This document shows positions 42,766 to 50,635 of a stretch of DNA of 64,000 nucleotides, piece by piece. Positions within the stretch are counted from its first letter, which is position 1, and each line of letters begins with the position of its first letter. Source of the stretch: Lentzea albidocapillata subsp. violacea (GTDB lineage Bacteria; Actinomycetota; Actinomycetes; Mycobacteriales; Pseudonocardiaceae). The stretch is taken from positions 1 to 64,000 of the forward strand of contig NZ_FNET01000013.1 of the NCBI RefSeq assembly GCF_900100275.1, read 5' to 3'. A program made the position numbers and the translations under genes. The notes under the pieces are model-generated. The model worked only from the letters and a program-made list of their open reading frames with translations. It was not told the origin of the DNA and made no database searches.

Positions 42766-43470
42766 ATGCCGAGAGTGCGTTTGGTGGCCAGGACCGAGTT
42801 CATCGCGCCGGACGACGTGCCGTGGACGACCGACGCGGACGGCGGCGCGGCGCTCGTCGAGTTCGCCGGCCGGGCCTGCTACCAGTCGTGGGACCGCTCG
42901 AACCCCATGACGAACACCAACGCGACGTTCCTGCACCACCTGCTCGACGTCGGGCACCTCGCCGCGTTCGAGCACGGCAGCGCCTCGCTCTACCTGACCG
43001 AGCTACCGCGTTCGCTCACCCACGAGCTGATCCGGCACCGGCACTTCTCGTACTCGCAGCTCTCCCAGCGCACCGACCCGACCGACGTCGTGGAACCGGA
43101 CCTGATCGCGCAGGACCCCGAGCTGCACGCGCGCTTCGTCGCCGCGACCGAGGCGAGCCTCAAGGCGTACGAGGACCTCGTGCACAGCCTGGAGAAGACC
43201 GTGAACGGCCGGCGCGCGCGGCAGATCGCACGGTCCGTGCTGCCCAACGCCACCGGCACCGAGATCGTCGTGACGGGCAACTACCGCTCGTGGCGCCACT
43301 TCATCGCTATGCGCGCGACCGAGCACATCAACGTCGAACTGCGCGAGCTCGCCATCGCGTGCCTGCGCGAACTGACGAAAGCAGCGCCCAACGCGTTCGC
43401 GGACTTCGTCATCTCGACACTCCCGGACGGCACGGAAGTTGCCTCCAGCCCACTCGTGGTTGAAGGCTGA
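42766..43470 (+). CDS. Flavin-dependent thymidylate synthase
   Basis: 234 residues. Makes dTMP from dUMP using methylene-tetrahydrofolate, FAD and NADPH. The ThyX motif reads RHRHFSYSQLSQR (90-102), the actinobacterial version of RHRxxSxxxxSxR. ATG 42766 is 7 nt after TAATGT (leaderless); an upstream ATG near 42727 has no support. Followed within 5 bases by the ACT-domain gene. Confidence 0.96.
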   Translation: MPRVRLVARTEFIAPDDVPWTTDADGGAALVEFAGRACYQSWDRSNPMTNTNATFLHHLLDVGHLAAFEHGSASLYLTELPRSLTHELIRHRHFSYSQLSQRTDPTDVVEPDLIAQDPELHARFVAATEASLKAYEDLVHSLEKTVNGRRARQIARSVLPNATGTEIVVTGNYRSWRHFIAMRATEHINVELRELAIACLRELTKAAPNAFADFVISTLPDGTEVASSPLVVEG

Positions 43471-43475
43471 CGCCC

Positions 43476-43877
43476 ATGAAGCGGCTCATCGTGGACGTCC
43501 GGCCCGGCGAATACGCGGTCACGCGCCTGGCGCCCGACGCTGCGGTCCCCAGCGGGCTGCTCGACCTCACCGACGTCCTGGTCTCCGTGACCAGGACCCC
43601 GGCCGAGGTGTCGATCATCGCGCCCGCGTCGTTCGTCATGGACGGTGACGCGGCGGAGAGGGGCTGGCGGCTGCTGACCGTGCGCGGGCCCCTGGAGTTC
43701 ACGCTGACCGGCATCATGGCTGCTCTGGCGGGTGAACTGGCGGCAGCGGGCGTCTCGTTGTTCGCATTGTCCACTTACGACACGGACCATCTGCTCGTGA
43801 AGCAGACCGACCTCGGTCGTGCGGTGCTCGCCTTGCGTGCCGCAGGTCACGAACTGGTTGTAGCGCCGGAAGCCTAG
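43476..43877 (+). CDS. ACT-domain protein
   Basis: 133 residues. Two ACT-like halves: the C-terminal one reads GPLEFTLTGIMAALAGELAAAGVSLFALSTYDTDHLLVK, residues about 70-108. Resembles amino-acid-sensing ACT_7/CASTOR-type proteins. In an operon with thyX; the ligand is unknown. Confidence 0.82.
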   Translation: MKRLIVDVRPGEYAVTRLAPDAAVPSGLLDLTDVLVSVTRTPAEVSIIAPASFVMDGDAAERGWRLLTVRGPLEFTLTGIMAALAGELAAAGVSLFALSTYDTDHLLVKQTDLGRAVLALRAAGHELVVAPEA

Positions 43878-43947
43878 GAACCGATCCTGCAGTCGGCGGG
43901 TCTCAAGTACCGTCAACGCCCCCGGTTCCAAGGTCGTAGGAGCGCAC

Positions 43948-45393
43948 GTGCACGGACAGGCAGTCGAACCGCGCGTCATCGCGGGCAGGTACGCCCTGGT
44001 GGCCGAGCTCGGCCGCGGTGGCATGGGCATCGTCTGGCGTGCCCAGGACCGCCACATCGGACGCTTCGTCGCCATCAAGGAACTGCACCTGCCGGACGGC
44101 ATCGCGCACGAGGAACGCCGTGTGCTCGAAGAGCGCGCTCTGCGTGAGGCGCGCACCGCAGGCAAGCTCAACGATCCCGCCGTCGTGACGGTGTTCGACG
44201 CGATCAACGAGAACGGCACGACGTACATCGTCATGGAGCTGGTCGAGGCGGCCACGCTGTCGACGTTGATCAGCGCGCACGGGCCGATGCCGCCGAACCA
44301 GGTCGTGTCGATCGCGCTGCAGTCGCTGTCGGCGCTGGAGGCCGCGCACCAGGCCGGGATCGTGCACCGCGACGTCAAGCCCGGCAACCTGATGATCCGA
44401 CCGGACGGCAAGGTCAAGCTCACCGACTTCGGCATCGCCCAGGCCGTCGACGACCCGCGCCTGACGACGAGCGGCAGCCTCATCGGGTCGCCCGCGTACA
44501 TGTCGCCGGAACGCATCCACGGTCACGAGGCCGGTCCCGCGTCCGACCTGTGGGCGCTGGGCGCGACCCTCTGCTACGCCGTCGAGGGCTGGAGCCCGTT
44601 CGAGCGTTCCTCCACGGCCTCGACACTGCACGCGATCATGAGCGAGACCCCGCGCCTGACCCGTGCCACGGGCGTGCTCGGTGCCGTCATCACCGGTCTG
44701 CTGATCGCCGACCCGAACGCCCGGCTGTCCGGCCCGCAGGCCCGCGCGATGCTCGCCAGCATCGGCAACCAGCCGACACCGCCCACCGGGATCGCGCCGG
44801 CGCAGACCCAGCAGTACCAGCAGGCCGCTGCCGCCGCGGACCCCGCGAAGAAGAAGCGCAACCGCATCATCGCGCTGGTCGGCGCCGTGGTCATCGCCGC
44901 GGCGGCGTTCACCGGCGGTATTTTCGCGCACAGGTCGTTCACGACGCCCGGAGCCGGCAGCGGCAGCCAGGCGCTCACCTATGGCGAGGGTGCCGAGATC
45001 CCGGTGTTCGGTCTCTACGAGAACACCTGCGGCATCGGCGAGGTCGCACCCGCCAAGCTGCTCAACTCGGACACCCGCGAGGAGTGCGACAAGCCGCACG
45101 ACTTCGAGGTGTTCGACGTGATCGACACGTTGCCGATCACGTCGAACCTCCCCGACGCCGCGTATCCGGGCCTCGACTCGCTGAAGAGCCTCGGCGTCTC
45201 GCGCTGCGAGATGACGCTGAACTCGGGGTGGGTGAAGGACGGTGCGAAGCTCAAGCTCACGACCCTCGTCCCGAGCGAGAGTGCGTGGGCCAAGGACAAG
45301 GGCGGCAACGCGGAGCGCAAGGTCTGGTGCCTCGCCAGCGCCAAGGACGGCAGCAAACTCGACGGCACCATCAGCGCGAAGAAGGACAACTGA
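43948..45393 (+). CDS. Membrane Ser/Thr protein kinase (PknB-like)
   Basis: 481 residues. The kinase domain has the glycine loop LGRGGMGIVW (21-30), K44, HRD 140-142, DFG 160-162 and threonines 173-174 in the activation loop. A Gln-rich juxtamembrane linker, one helix (about 306-326) and an extracellular domain with paired cysteines follow (NTCGIGEV, REECDKPH, SRCEMT, KVWCLAS; septum-formation-like). It carries no PASTA repeats. A lipoprotein gene follows 2 bases later. Confidence 0.9.
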   Translation: MHGQAVEPRVIAGRYALVAELGRGGMGIVWRAQDRHIGRFVAIKELHLPDGIAHEERRVLEERALREARTAGKLNDPAVVTVFDAINENGTTYIVMELVEAATLSTLISAHGPMPPNQVVSIALQSLSALEAAHQAGIVHRDVKPGNLMIRPDGKVKLTDFGIAQAVDDPRLTTSGSLIGSPAYMSPERIHGHEAGPASDLWALGATLCYAVEGWSPFERSSTASTLHAIMSETPRLTRATGVLGAVITGLLIADPNARLSGPQARAMLASIGNQPTPPTGIAPAQTQQYQQAAAAADPAKKKRNRIIALVGAVVIAAAAFTGGIFAHRSFTTPGAGSGSQALTYGEGAEIPVFGLYENTCGIGEVAPAKLLNSDTREECDKPHDFEVFDVIDTLPITSNLPDAAYPGLDSLKSLGVSRCEMTLNSGWVKDGAKLKLTTLVPSESAWAKDKGGNAERKVWCLASAKDGSKLDGTISAKKDN

Positions 45394-45395
45394 AC

Positions 45396-45809
45396 GTGAA
45401 GAGAAGGATCGTTCCCGCCCTCCTGGCCCTCGGCTGCGTCGCCGCCCTGACGGCCTGCGGCAACAACGAGGACAAGTTCGTCTCCGAGCTCAAGGCCGCC
45501 GGGTTCAGCAACCCCGGCGAGCCCAGCACGGAGAAGGAGAAGAAGTCCAAGAAGATCGGCAAGCGCACGGTCAAGTCCTCGGAGAAGACCATCGAGGTCG
45601 TGGTGCGGGTGAAGGGCTGCGACCTGGAGTTCGCCAAGATCTCGGGACAGTCCGGCTACTGGCTCGACGAGCTGCACGTCAACGGGCAGGAACCGGAGTG
45701 GCCCGGCTACCCGGAGAACCTGAACCGCGACCAGGTGGTCAAGCTCCTCGCCGACAACTCGGCCAAGCCGGACGGCTTCAAGGGTTGCTACAAGCCCAAC
45801 GAGGCCTGA
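45396..45809 (+). CDS. Small secreted lipoprotein
   Basis: 137 residues. The signal peptide MKRRIVPALLALGCVAALTAC ends in a lipobox with Cys21. The mature part is Lys/Glu-rich with two cysteines (KGCDLEF and KGCYKPN). GTG 45396 is 2 bases after the kinase stop, so the pair is an operon; it may act with the kinase's external domain. No known family. Confidence 0.8.
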   Translation: MKRRIVPALLALGCVAALTACGNNEDKFVSELKAAGFSNPGEPSTEKEKKSKKIGKRTVKSSEKTIEVVVRVKGCDLEFAKISGQSGYWLDELHVNGQEPEWPGYPENLNRDQVVKLLADNSAKPDGFKGCYKPNEA

Positions 45810-45834
45810 GATCCGGTTGTGGTGCAATGGGGGT

Positions 45835-46446
45835 GTGAGCCTCGCCCGTGACGAGCGCAAAGCGCTGGTCGACCTGATGACCGAGCTCGGCCCCGGCGCG
45901 CCCACGTTGTGCGGTACCTGGCGGACCTTGGACCTGGCCGCGCACCTCGCGATCCGCGAGCGCCGCATCGACACCGCGCCCGGCATCCTGCTGCCGATGT
46001 TCGCGAAGTGGACGGAGAAGGTCCAGGAGGACTACACGCACAAGGCGTGGAGCGAACTCCTGGACCTCGTGCGCGTGCCGCCGTTCTGGATCAAGCCGGT
46101 CGACGAGCTCATGAACACCGGCGAGTACTTCGTGCACCACGAGGACGTGCGGCGCGCACAGGCCGGCTGGGAGCCACGGCCGTACGACGCGCGGCGCGAG
46201 GCGACGCTGTGGAAGCTGCTGCCGCTCACCGCGCGCATGACGTACAAGTCGTCGCCTGTCGGCGTGGCGCTGGTGCGCCCTGACGGTGAGCACGTCGTCG
46301 CCAGGCAGGGCGCGAACGGGGTGGTGATCACCGGCGAGGTGGCCGAGCTCGTGATGCTGGCGTTCGGCCGCGACGAGGCCCGAGTGGAATACAGCGGCGA
46401 CGCCGACGCGGTGCAACGAGTGCGGTCGTTGAACCGAAGTGTGTGA
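45835..46446 (+). CDS. TIGR03085-type DinB-like metal-binding protein
   Basis: 203 residues. The mycothiol-dependent-like DinB bundle opens LARDERKALVDLMTELGPGAPTLC. Candidate metal ligands are in LAAHLAIRERR and EYFVHHEDVRRAQ. Maleylpyruvate-isomerase-like proteins of this type are common in mycothiol-producing actinobacteria. Function unknown. Confidence 0.82.
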   Translation: MSLARDERKALVDLMTELGPGAPTLCGTWRTLDLAAHLAIRERRIDTAPGILLPMFAKWTEKVQEDYTHKAWSELLDLVRVPPFWIKPVDELMNTGEYFVHHEDVRRAQAGWEPRPYDARREATLWKLLPLTARMTYKSSPVGVALVRPDGEHVVARQGANGVVITGEVAELVMLAFGRDEARVEYSGDADAVQRVRSLNRSV

Positions 46447-46465
46447 CCTCGGGTAGTTTCTGCGC

Positions 46466-47362
46466 ATGCCAGGAAGCCCCTACGCAGGGACGGACCGCCC
46501 GTTCGGCCGCGTACTCACCGCCATGGTCACGCCTTTCGACTCGCGCGGCGAGATCGATCTCCCCAAGGCGCAGGAACTGGCGAAACACCTGGTGGACCTG
46601 GGCAACGACGGCCTGGTCGTGAACGGCACGACCGGCGAGAGCCCGACGACGACGGACCGGGAGAAGGCCGCGCTGATCACGGCCGTCGTCGAAGCCGTGG
46701 GCGACCGCGCGAGCGTGGTCTCCGGCGCGGGCACGTATGACACCGCGCACAGCATCCACCTGACGCAGCAGGCTGCCAAGGCCGGTGCGCACGGGGTGCT
46801 GGTCGTGACGCCGTACTACTCACGGCCGCCGCAGGAAGGTCTGCTGGCGCACTTCACCGCCATCGCCGACGCCTCCGAGCTGCCGGTGATGCTCTACGAC
46901 ATCCCGCCGCGCGCGGTCGTGCCGATCGAGGTCGACACGCTCCTGCGCCTGGCGGAACACCCGCGGATCCTGGCCGTGAAGGACGCCAAGGGCGACCTGC
47001 ACGCGGGCAGCAGGGTGATCGCGAGCACCGACCTCGCCTACTACTCGGGTGACGACCCGCTGAACCTGCCGTGGCTGTCCGTGGGCGCCGTCGGGTTCGT
47101 GAGCGTCATCGGCCACCTCGCCGCGGATCGCCTCCGCGACATGGCCGACGCCTACGAGTCCGGTGACGTGGTGCGCGCGAAGGAGATCCACGAGTCGCTG
47201 CTGCCGCTGCTGCGACCTTTCCGCCGGGTTCCCGGCGTGACGTACACGAAGGCGGCGCTGCGCCTGCGCGGACTGGACGTGGGGGAACCCCGTCTGCCGC
47301 TGGTGCCTGCCGCCGCCGAGGACATCGAGGCCATCGCGGCCGAACTGGGAGTTAACGCGTGA
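46466..47362 (+). CDS. 4-hydroxy-tetrahydrodipicolinate synthase
   Basis: 298 residues. Condenses pyruvate with aspartate semialdehyde, the entry to lysine/DAP synthesis. The Schiff-base lysine is Lys172 (ILAVKDAKGDL), with GTTGE at 54-58 and Tyr144 in YDIPPR. ATG 46466 lies 6 nt after TAGTTT (leaderless). The stop overlaps the rnj GTG by 4 bases. Confidence 0.96.
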   Translation: MPGSPYAGTDRPFGRVLTAMVTPFDSRGEIDLPKAQELAKHLVDLGNDGLVVNGTTGESPTTTDREKAALITAVVEAVGDRASVVSGAGTYDTAHSIHLTQQAAKAGAHGVLVVTPYYSRPPQEGLLAHFTAIADASELPVMLYDIPPRAVVPIEVDTLLRLAEHPRILAVKDAKGDLHAGSRVIASTDLAYYSGDDPLNLPWLSVGAVGFVSVIGHLAADRLRDMADAYESGDVVRAKEIHESLLPLLRPFRRVPGVTYTKAALRLRGLDVGEPRLPLVPAAAEDIEAIAAELGVNA

Positions 47363-49038
47363 CCCACTCGACCGAACTGCCGCCCGCACTGCCGGAAGGC
47401 GGCCTCCGCGTCGTCGCTCTCGGCGGAATTGGCGAGATCGGCCGCAACATGACCGTCTTCGAGCACGCCGGCCGGCTGCTCGTCGTCGACTGCGGCGTTC
47501 TGTTCCCCGAAGACGACCAGCCGGGCGTCGACCTGATCCTGCCCGACTTCCGGGCCATCGAGGACCGGCTCGACGACATCGACGCCATCGTCCTGACGCA
47601 CGGCCACGAGGACCACATCGGCGCGGTCCCGTTCATGCTGAAGCTGCGCCCCGACGTGCAGGTCGTCGGCTCCCGCTTCACGCTGGCGCTGCTCGCCGCC
47701 AAGTGCCGAGAGCACCGCCAGACCCCGCGCCTGGTGGAGGTGAAGGAGGGGGAGCGGCGCTCGTACGGGCCGTTCGAGCTCGAGTTCTTCGCCGTCAACC
47801 ACTCCATCCCGGACGCGCTGGCCGTGGCCATCCGCACCTCCGCGGGGCTCGTCCTGCACACCGGTGACATCAAGCTCGACCAGCTGCCCCTGGACGGCCG
47901 GCTGACCGACCTGGCGGGCTTCTCCCGGCTGGGCGACGAGGGCGTCGACCTCTTCCTGGTCGACTCGACCAACGCCGAGGTGCCCGGTTTCGTGGTGCCC
48001 GAGCGCGAGATCGGCCCCGTGCTGGAGAACGTCATCCGCAAGGCGGACCAGCGGGTCATCGTGGCCTGCTTCGCCTCGCACGTGCACCGCGTCCAGCAGG
48101 TGCTCGACGTCGCCGTGCAGTACAAGCGCAAGATCGCGTTCGTCGGCCGGTCGATGGTCCGCAACATGGGCATCGCGTCCGACCTGGGCTTCCTGAACGT
48201 GCCCGACGGGCTGTTCGTCGACCTCGACGTCGCGATGCGGATGGAGGAGAACGAGGTCATCTTCGTCTCCACCGGTTCGCAGGGCGAGCCGCTGTCGGCG
48301 CTGTCCCGCATGGCCCGCGGCGACCACCGCCAGATCTCGATCCGCGAGGGCGACACGGTGATCCTCGCGTCGTCGCTCATCCCCGGCAACGAGAACGCGG
48401 TCTTCAACGTCGTCAACGGCCTCGCCAAGCTCGGCGCGACCGTCGTGCACCAGGGCAACGCCAAGGTGCACGTCTCCGGCCACTCACCGGCCGGCGAACT
48501 CCTGTTCCTCTACAACGCCGTGCGGCCGTCCAACGTGATGCCGGTGCACGGCGAGTGGAGGCACCTCCGTGCGAACGCGGCTCTCGCGGTCGCCACCGGT
48601 GTCGCCGAGGACCACGTCGTGATCGCCGAGGACGGCGTAGTCGTCGACCTGATCGACGGCAAGGCAGCCGTCTCCGGCCGCGTCGTCGTCGGCCACGTGT
48701 ACGTCGACGGCCTGTCCGTGGGCGACGTGGGCGAGTCGACGCTGTCCGACCGCCTGGTGCTGGGCGAGGGCGGCTTCATCTCGATCTCCGTCGCCATCGA
48801 CAGGGCGAGCGGGCGGGCCGTGACGTCGCCGACCATCTCCGGCCGCGGCTTCTCCGACGACCCGAAGGCGCTGGAGGCCGTCGTTCCGCTCGTGGAGATG
48901 GAGCTGGCGCGCACCGAGGCCGAGGGCATCACCGACACGCACCGGATCGCGCAGGCCGTGCGGCGCGTCGTGGGGCGCTGGGTGGCGGAGACCTACCGGC
49001 GCCGGCCGATGATCGTCCCCACGATCATCCCGGTCTGA
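47359..49038 (+). CDS. Ribonuclease J
   Basis: 559 residues. 5'-3' exo- and endoribonuclease in mRNA decay and rRNA processing. The metallo-beta-lactamase motif is HGHEDH (81-86), with further ligands in VNHSIPDA and LHTGDIKLD; the beta-CASP motifs STGSQGEP and GHSPAGE follow, then the C-terminal domain. The GTG overlaps dapA (GTGA). Confidence 0.96.
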   Translation: MTHSTELPPALPEGGLRVVALGGIGEIGRNMTVFEHAGRLLVVDCGVLFPEDDQPGVDLILPDFRAIEDRLDDIDAIVLTHGHEDHIGAVPFMLKLRPDVQVVGSRFTLALLAAKCREHRQTPRLVEVKEGERRSYGPFELEFFAVNHSIPDALAVAIRTSAGLVLHTGDIKLDQLPLDGRLTDLAGFSRLGDEGVDLFLVDSTNAEVPGFVVPEREIGPVLENVIRKADQRVIVACFASHVHRVQQVLDVAVQYKRKIAFVGRSMVRNMGIASDLGFLNVPDGLFVDLDVAMRMEENEVIFVSTGSQGEPLSALSRMARGDHRQISIREGDTVILASSLIPGNENAVFNVVNGLAKLGATVVHQGNAKVHVSGHSPAGELLFLYNAVRPSNVMPVHGEWRHLRANAALAVATGVAEDHVVIAEDGVVVDLIDGKAAVSGRVVVGHVYVDGLSVGDVGESTLSDRLVLGEGGFISISVAIDRASGRAVTSPTISGRGFSDDPKALEAVVPLVEMELARTEAEGITDTHRIAQAVRRVVGRWVAETYRRRPMIVPTIIPV

Positions 49039-49062
49039 CCGTGACCCTGCTGTGATCTGCGT

Positions 49063-49107
49063 CCCCCTCGTCCGATAAGGTCTGATCCCAGACCATGGAC
49101 GAGGGGG
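49063..49107 (+). promoter_or_regulatory. Hairpin enclosing the atpB-like ribosome binding site
   Basis: CCCCCTCGTCC (49063-49073) pairs perfectly with GGACGAGGGGG (49097-49107), and an inner stem GGTCTG/CAGACC (49079-49094) stacks inside. The right arm contains GAGGGGG, the only good Shine-Dalgarno for ATG 49116. The folded RNA would therefore hide the start site. It could also act as an rnj terminator, though there is no U-tract. Confidence 0.6.
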
Positions 49108-49115
49108 TTCGCCCA

Positions 49116-49919
49116 ATGGCCGGTAATGACGTTTTCAGCCCACCGGGCAAAGACGACATTCTTCTCCCACCGATGTTCACCTGGCATGAGCCGCTAGGCC
49201 TGCCGTTCGACTTCTCGGTGACCAAACCGCAGGCCCTGCTGGTGCTGTCGGTGGTGATCATCCTGACGTTCTTCCTGGTCACGACCAGGAGCATGAAGCT
49301 CGTCCCGACCCGCTGGCAGTTCGCCGCCGAATCGGTCTACGACTTCGGCCGCAACACCATCGCGCGTGAGCAGATCGGCGCCAAGGAGTTCGCGCCGTAC
49401 GTGCCGCTGATCGTCAGCATCTTCTGCTTCGTGCTGGTGAACAACGTCTACGGGTTGATTCCGTTCATCCAGTTCCCGACGTTCACGCACAGCGGGTTCC
49501 CGGCGGCCGTCGCGCTGTTGATCATCTTCCCGCTCTACCACTACGTGGGCATCCGCAAGTTCGGCCTCAGGGGCTACCTGCGCAACCAGTTCATCATCAA
49601 GGGCGTGCCGAAGCCGGTGCTGTGGGGTCTGCTGATCCCGACCGAGGTCATCCTCAAGTTCTTCTTCGACCCGGTGAACCTCGCGATCCGGGTGTTCGCG
49701 GCGATGTTCGCCGGGCACCTGCTGATCCTGGTGTTCACGCTCGGCAGCGAGTTCCTCCTGTTCAACGCGCCGATCTACCTCAAACCGGTGTCGTTGCTGG
49801 GCTTCGCGCTCGCCATCGCGCTGTTCTTCCTGGAAGCGCTGGTGCAGGTCCTGCAGGCGTACATCTTCGCCCTGCTGTCGGCGCACTTCATCGGCCGCGC
49901 ACTGGCCGAGCAGCACTAA
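49116..49919 (+). CDS. ATP synthase F0 subunit a, orphan copy
   Basis: 267 residues with five or six helices. Helix 4 reads DPVNLAIRVFAAMFAGHLL: the essential Arg is R192. The Escherichia coli Glu219 position is His201 and the His245 position is Glu240, seven residues before Gln247 (LQAYIF). That is the His/Glu swap also seen in mitochondria. The usual FGNM is FAAM. No other ATP synthase gene is near, so this is probably a second copy or a relocated gene. ATG 49116 is chosen for GAGGGGG 8 nt upstream; ATG 49095 lies inside the hairpin. Confidence 0.85.
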   Translation: MAGNDVFSPPGKDDILLPPMFTWHEPLGLPFDFSVTKPQALLVLSVVIILTFFLVTTRSMKLVPTRWQFAAESVYDFGRNTIAREQIGAKEFAPYVPLIVSIFCFVLVNNVYGLIPFIQFPTFTHSGFPAAVALLIIFPLYHYVGIRKFGLRGYLRNQFIIKGVPKPVLWGLLIPTEVILKFFFDPVNLAIRVFAAMFAGHLLILVFTLGSEFLLFNAPIYLKPVSLLGFALAIALFFLEALVQVLQAYIFALLSAHFIGRALAEQH

Positions 49920-50530
49920 GGGCGCTGGCACACCAGGTGCAGCGACTCCTCGGGCATGGCGCCGGGGTAGGACGGGGTGAAGACCGGCCGGCTCCGGCGC
50001 ACGACCCGCAGGCCGACCTCGGCCAGGTGCGCCTCGAAGTTCTCCTCGGAGAACGACGACACCTCGATCTCCTGGCCCATCCAGGGCAGAGTGACCTGTT
50101 CGACGTCGACGGCCACGGTGGCGAGGAAGAAGTGACCGCCGGGCCGCAGCCACGCCGAGATCTGGCCGAGGGTCCGGATGATCTCGGCCTGGGTCATCTG
50201 CAGCAGCGAGAAGACGGCGCAGATGACGTCCCACGAGCCGGGAGGTGACTCGAAGTCGCGGATGTCGATCTTGTGGAAGGTGGCGTCGGGGACCTGGGCC
50301 GACGCGATGTCGACCATGACCGGGGAGACGTCGAGGCCGGTGACCTTCATGCCCGCGCCGGCCAGGGTGCGTGCCACGGGAACGCCCGTGCCGCAGCCGA
50401 TGTCCAGCACGCGCGAGCCCGACGGCTGCGTCGCGGCGAACCAGGCGAGGGTGCCGTGCAGTGCGGGCTGGTGCGACCAAGCGCGTTGGTACTCCAGCCC
50501 GAGCGTGTCGAATACCTCGGCCGCGTTCAT
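49916..50530 (-). CDS. Class I SAM-dependent methyltransferase
   Basis: 204 residues. Motif I is VLDIGCGTGVPVA (41-53), with GLDVSP after it and IDIRDF and SWDVICAVFSLLQM as motifs II and IV. The C-terminus resembles small-molecule or quinone-type methyltransferases. ATG 50530 has GAGGGG upstream. Its stop overlaps the atpB-like stop by two bases (convergent). Confidence 0.85.
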   Translation of the reverse strand: MNAAEVFDTLGLEYQRAWSHQPALHGTLAWFAATQPSGSRVLDIGCGTGVPVARTLAGAGMKVTGLDVSPVMVDIASAQVPDATFHKIDIRDFESPPGSWDVICAVFSLLQMTQAEIIRTLGQISAWLRPGGHFFLATVAVDVEQVTLPWMGQEIEVSSFSEENFEAHLAEVGLRVVRRSRPVFTPSYPGAMPEESLHLVCQRP

Positions 50531-50635
50531 GTTCCCGCCCCTCATTTCGACCCAATCCACCTGAGTGAAGTGTGGAGAACCTCTCTGCACGCCTTCTGGA
50601 TGGCTTCTGGACGAAAACTGACGGTAGGTTGCTAG

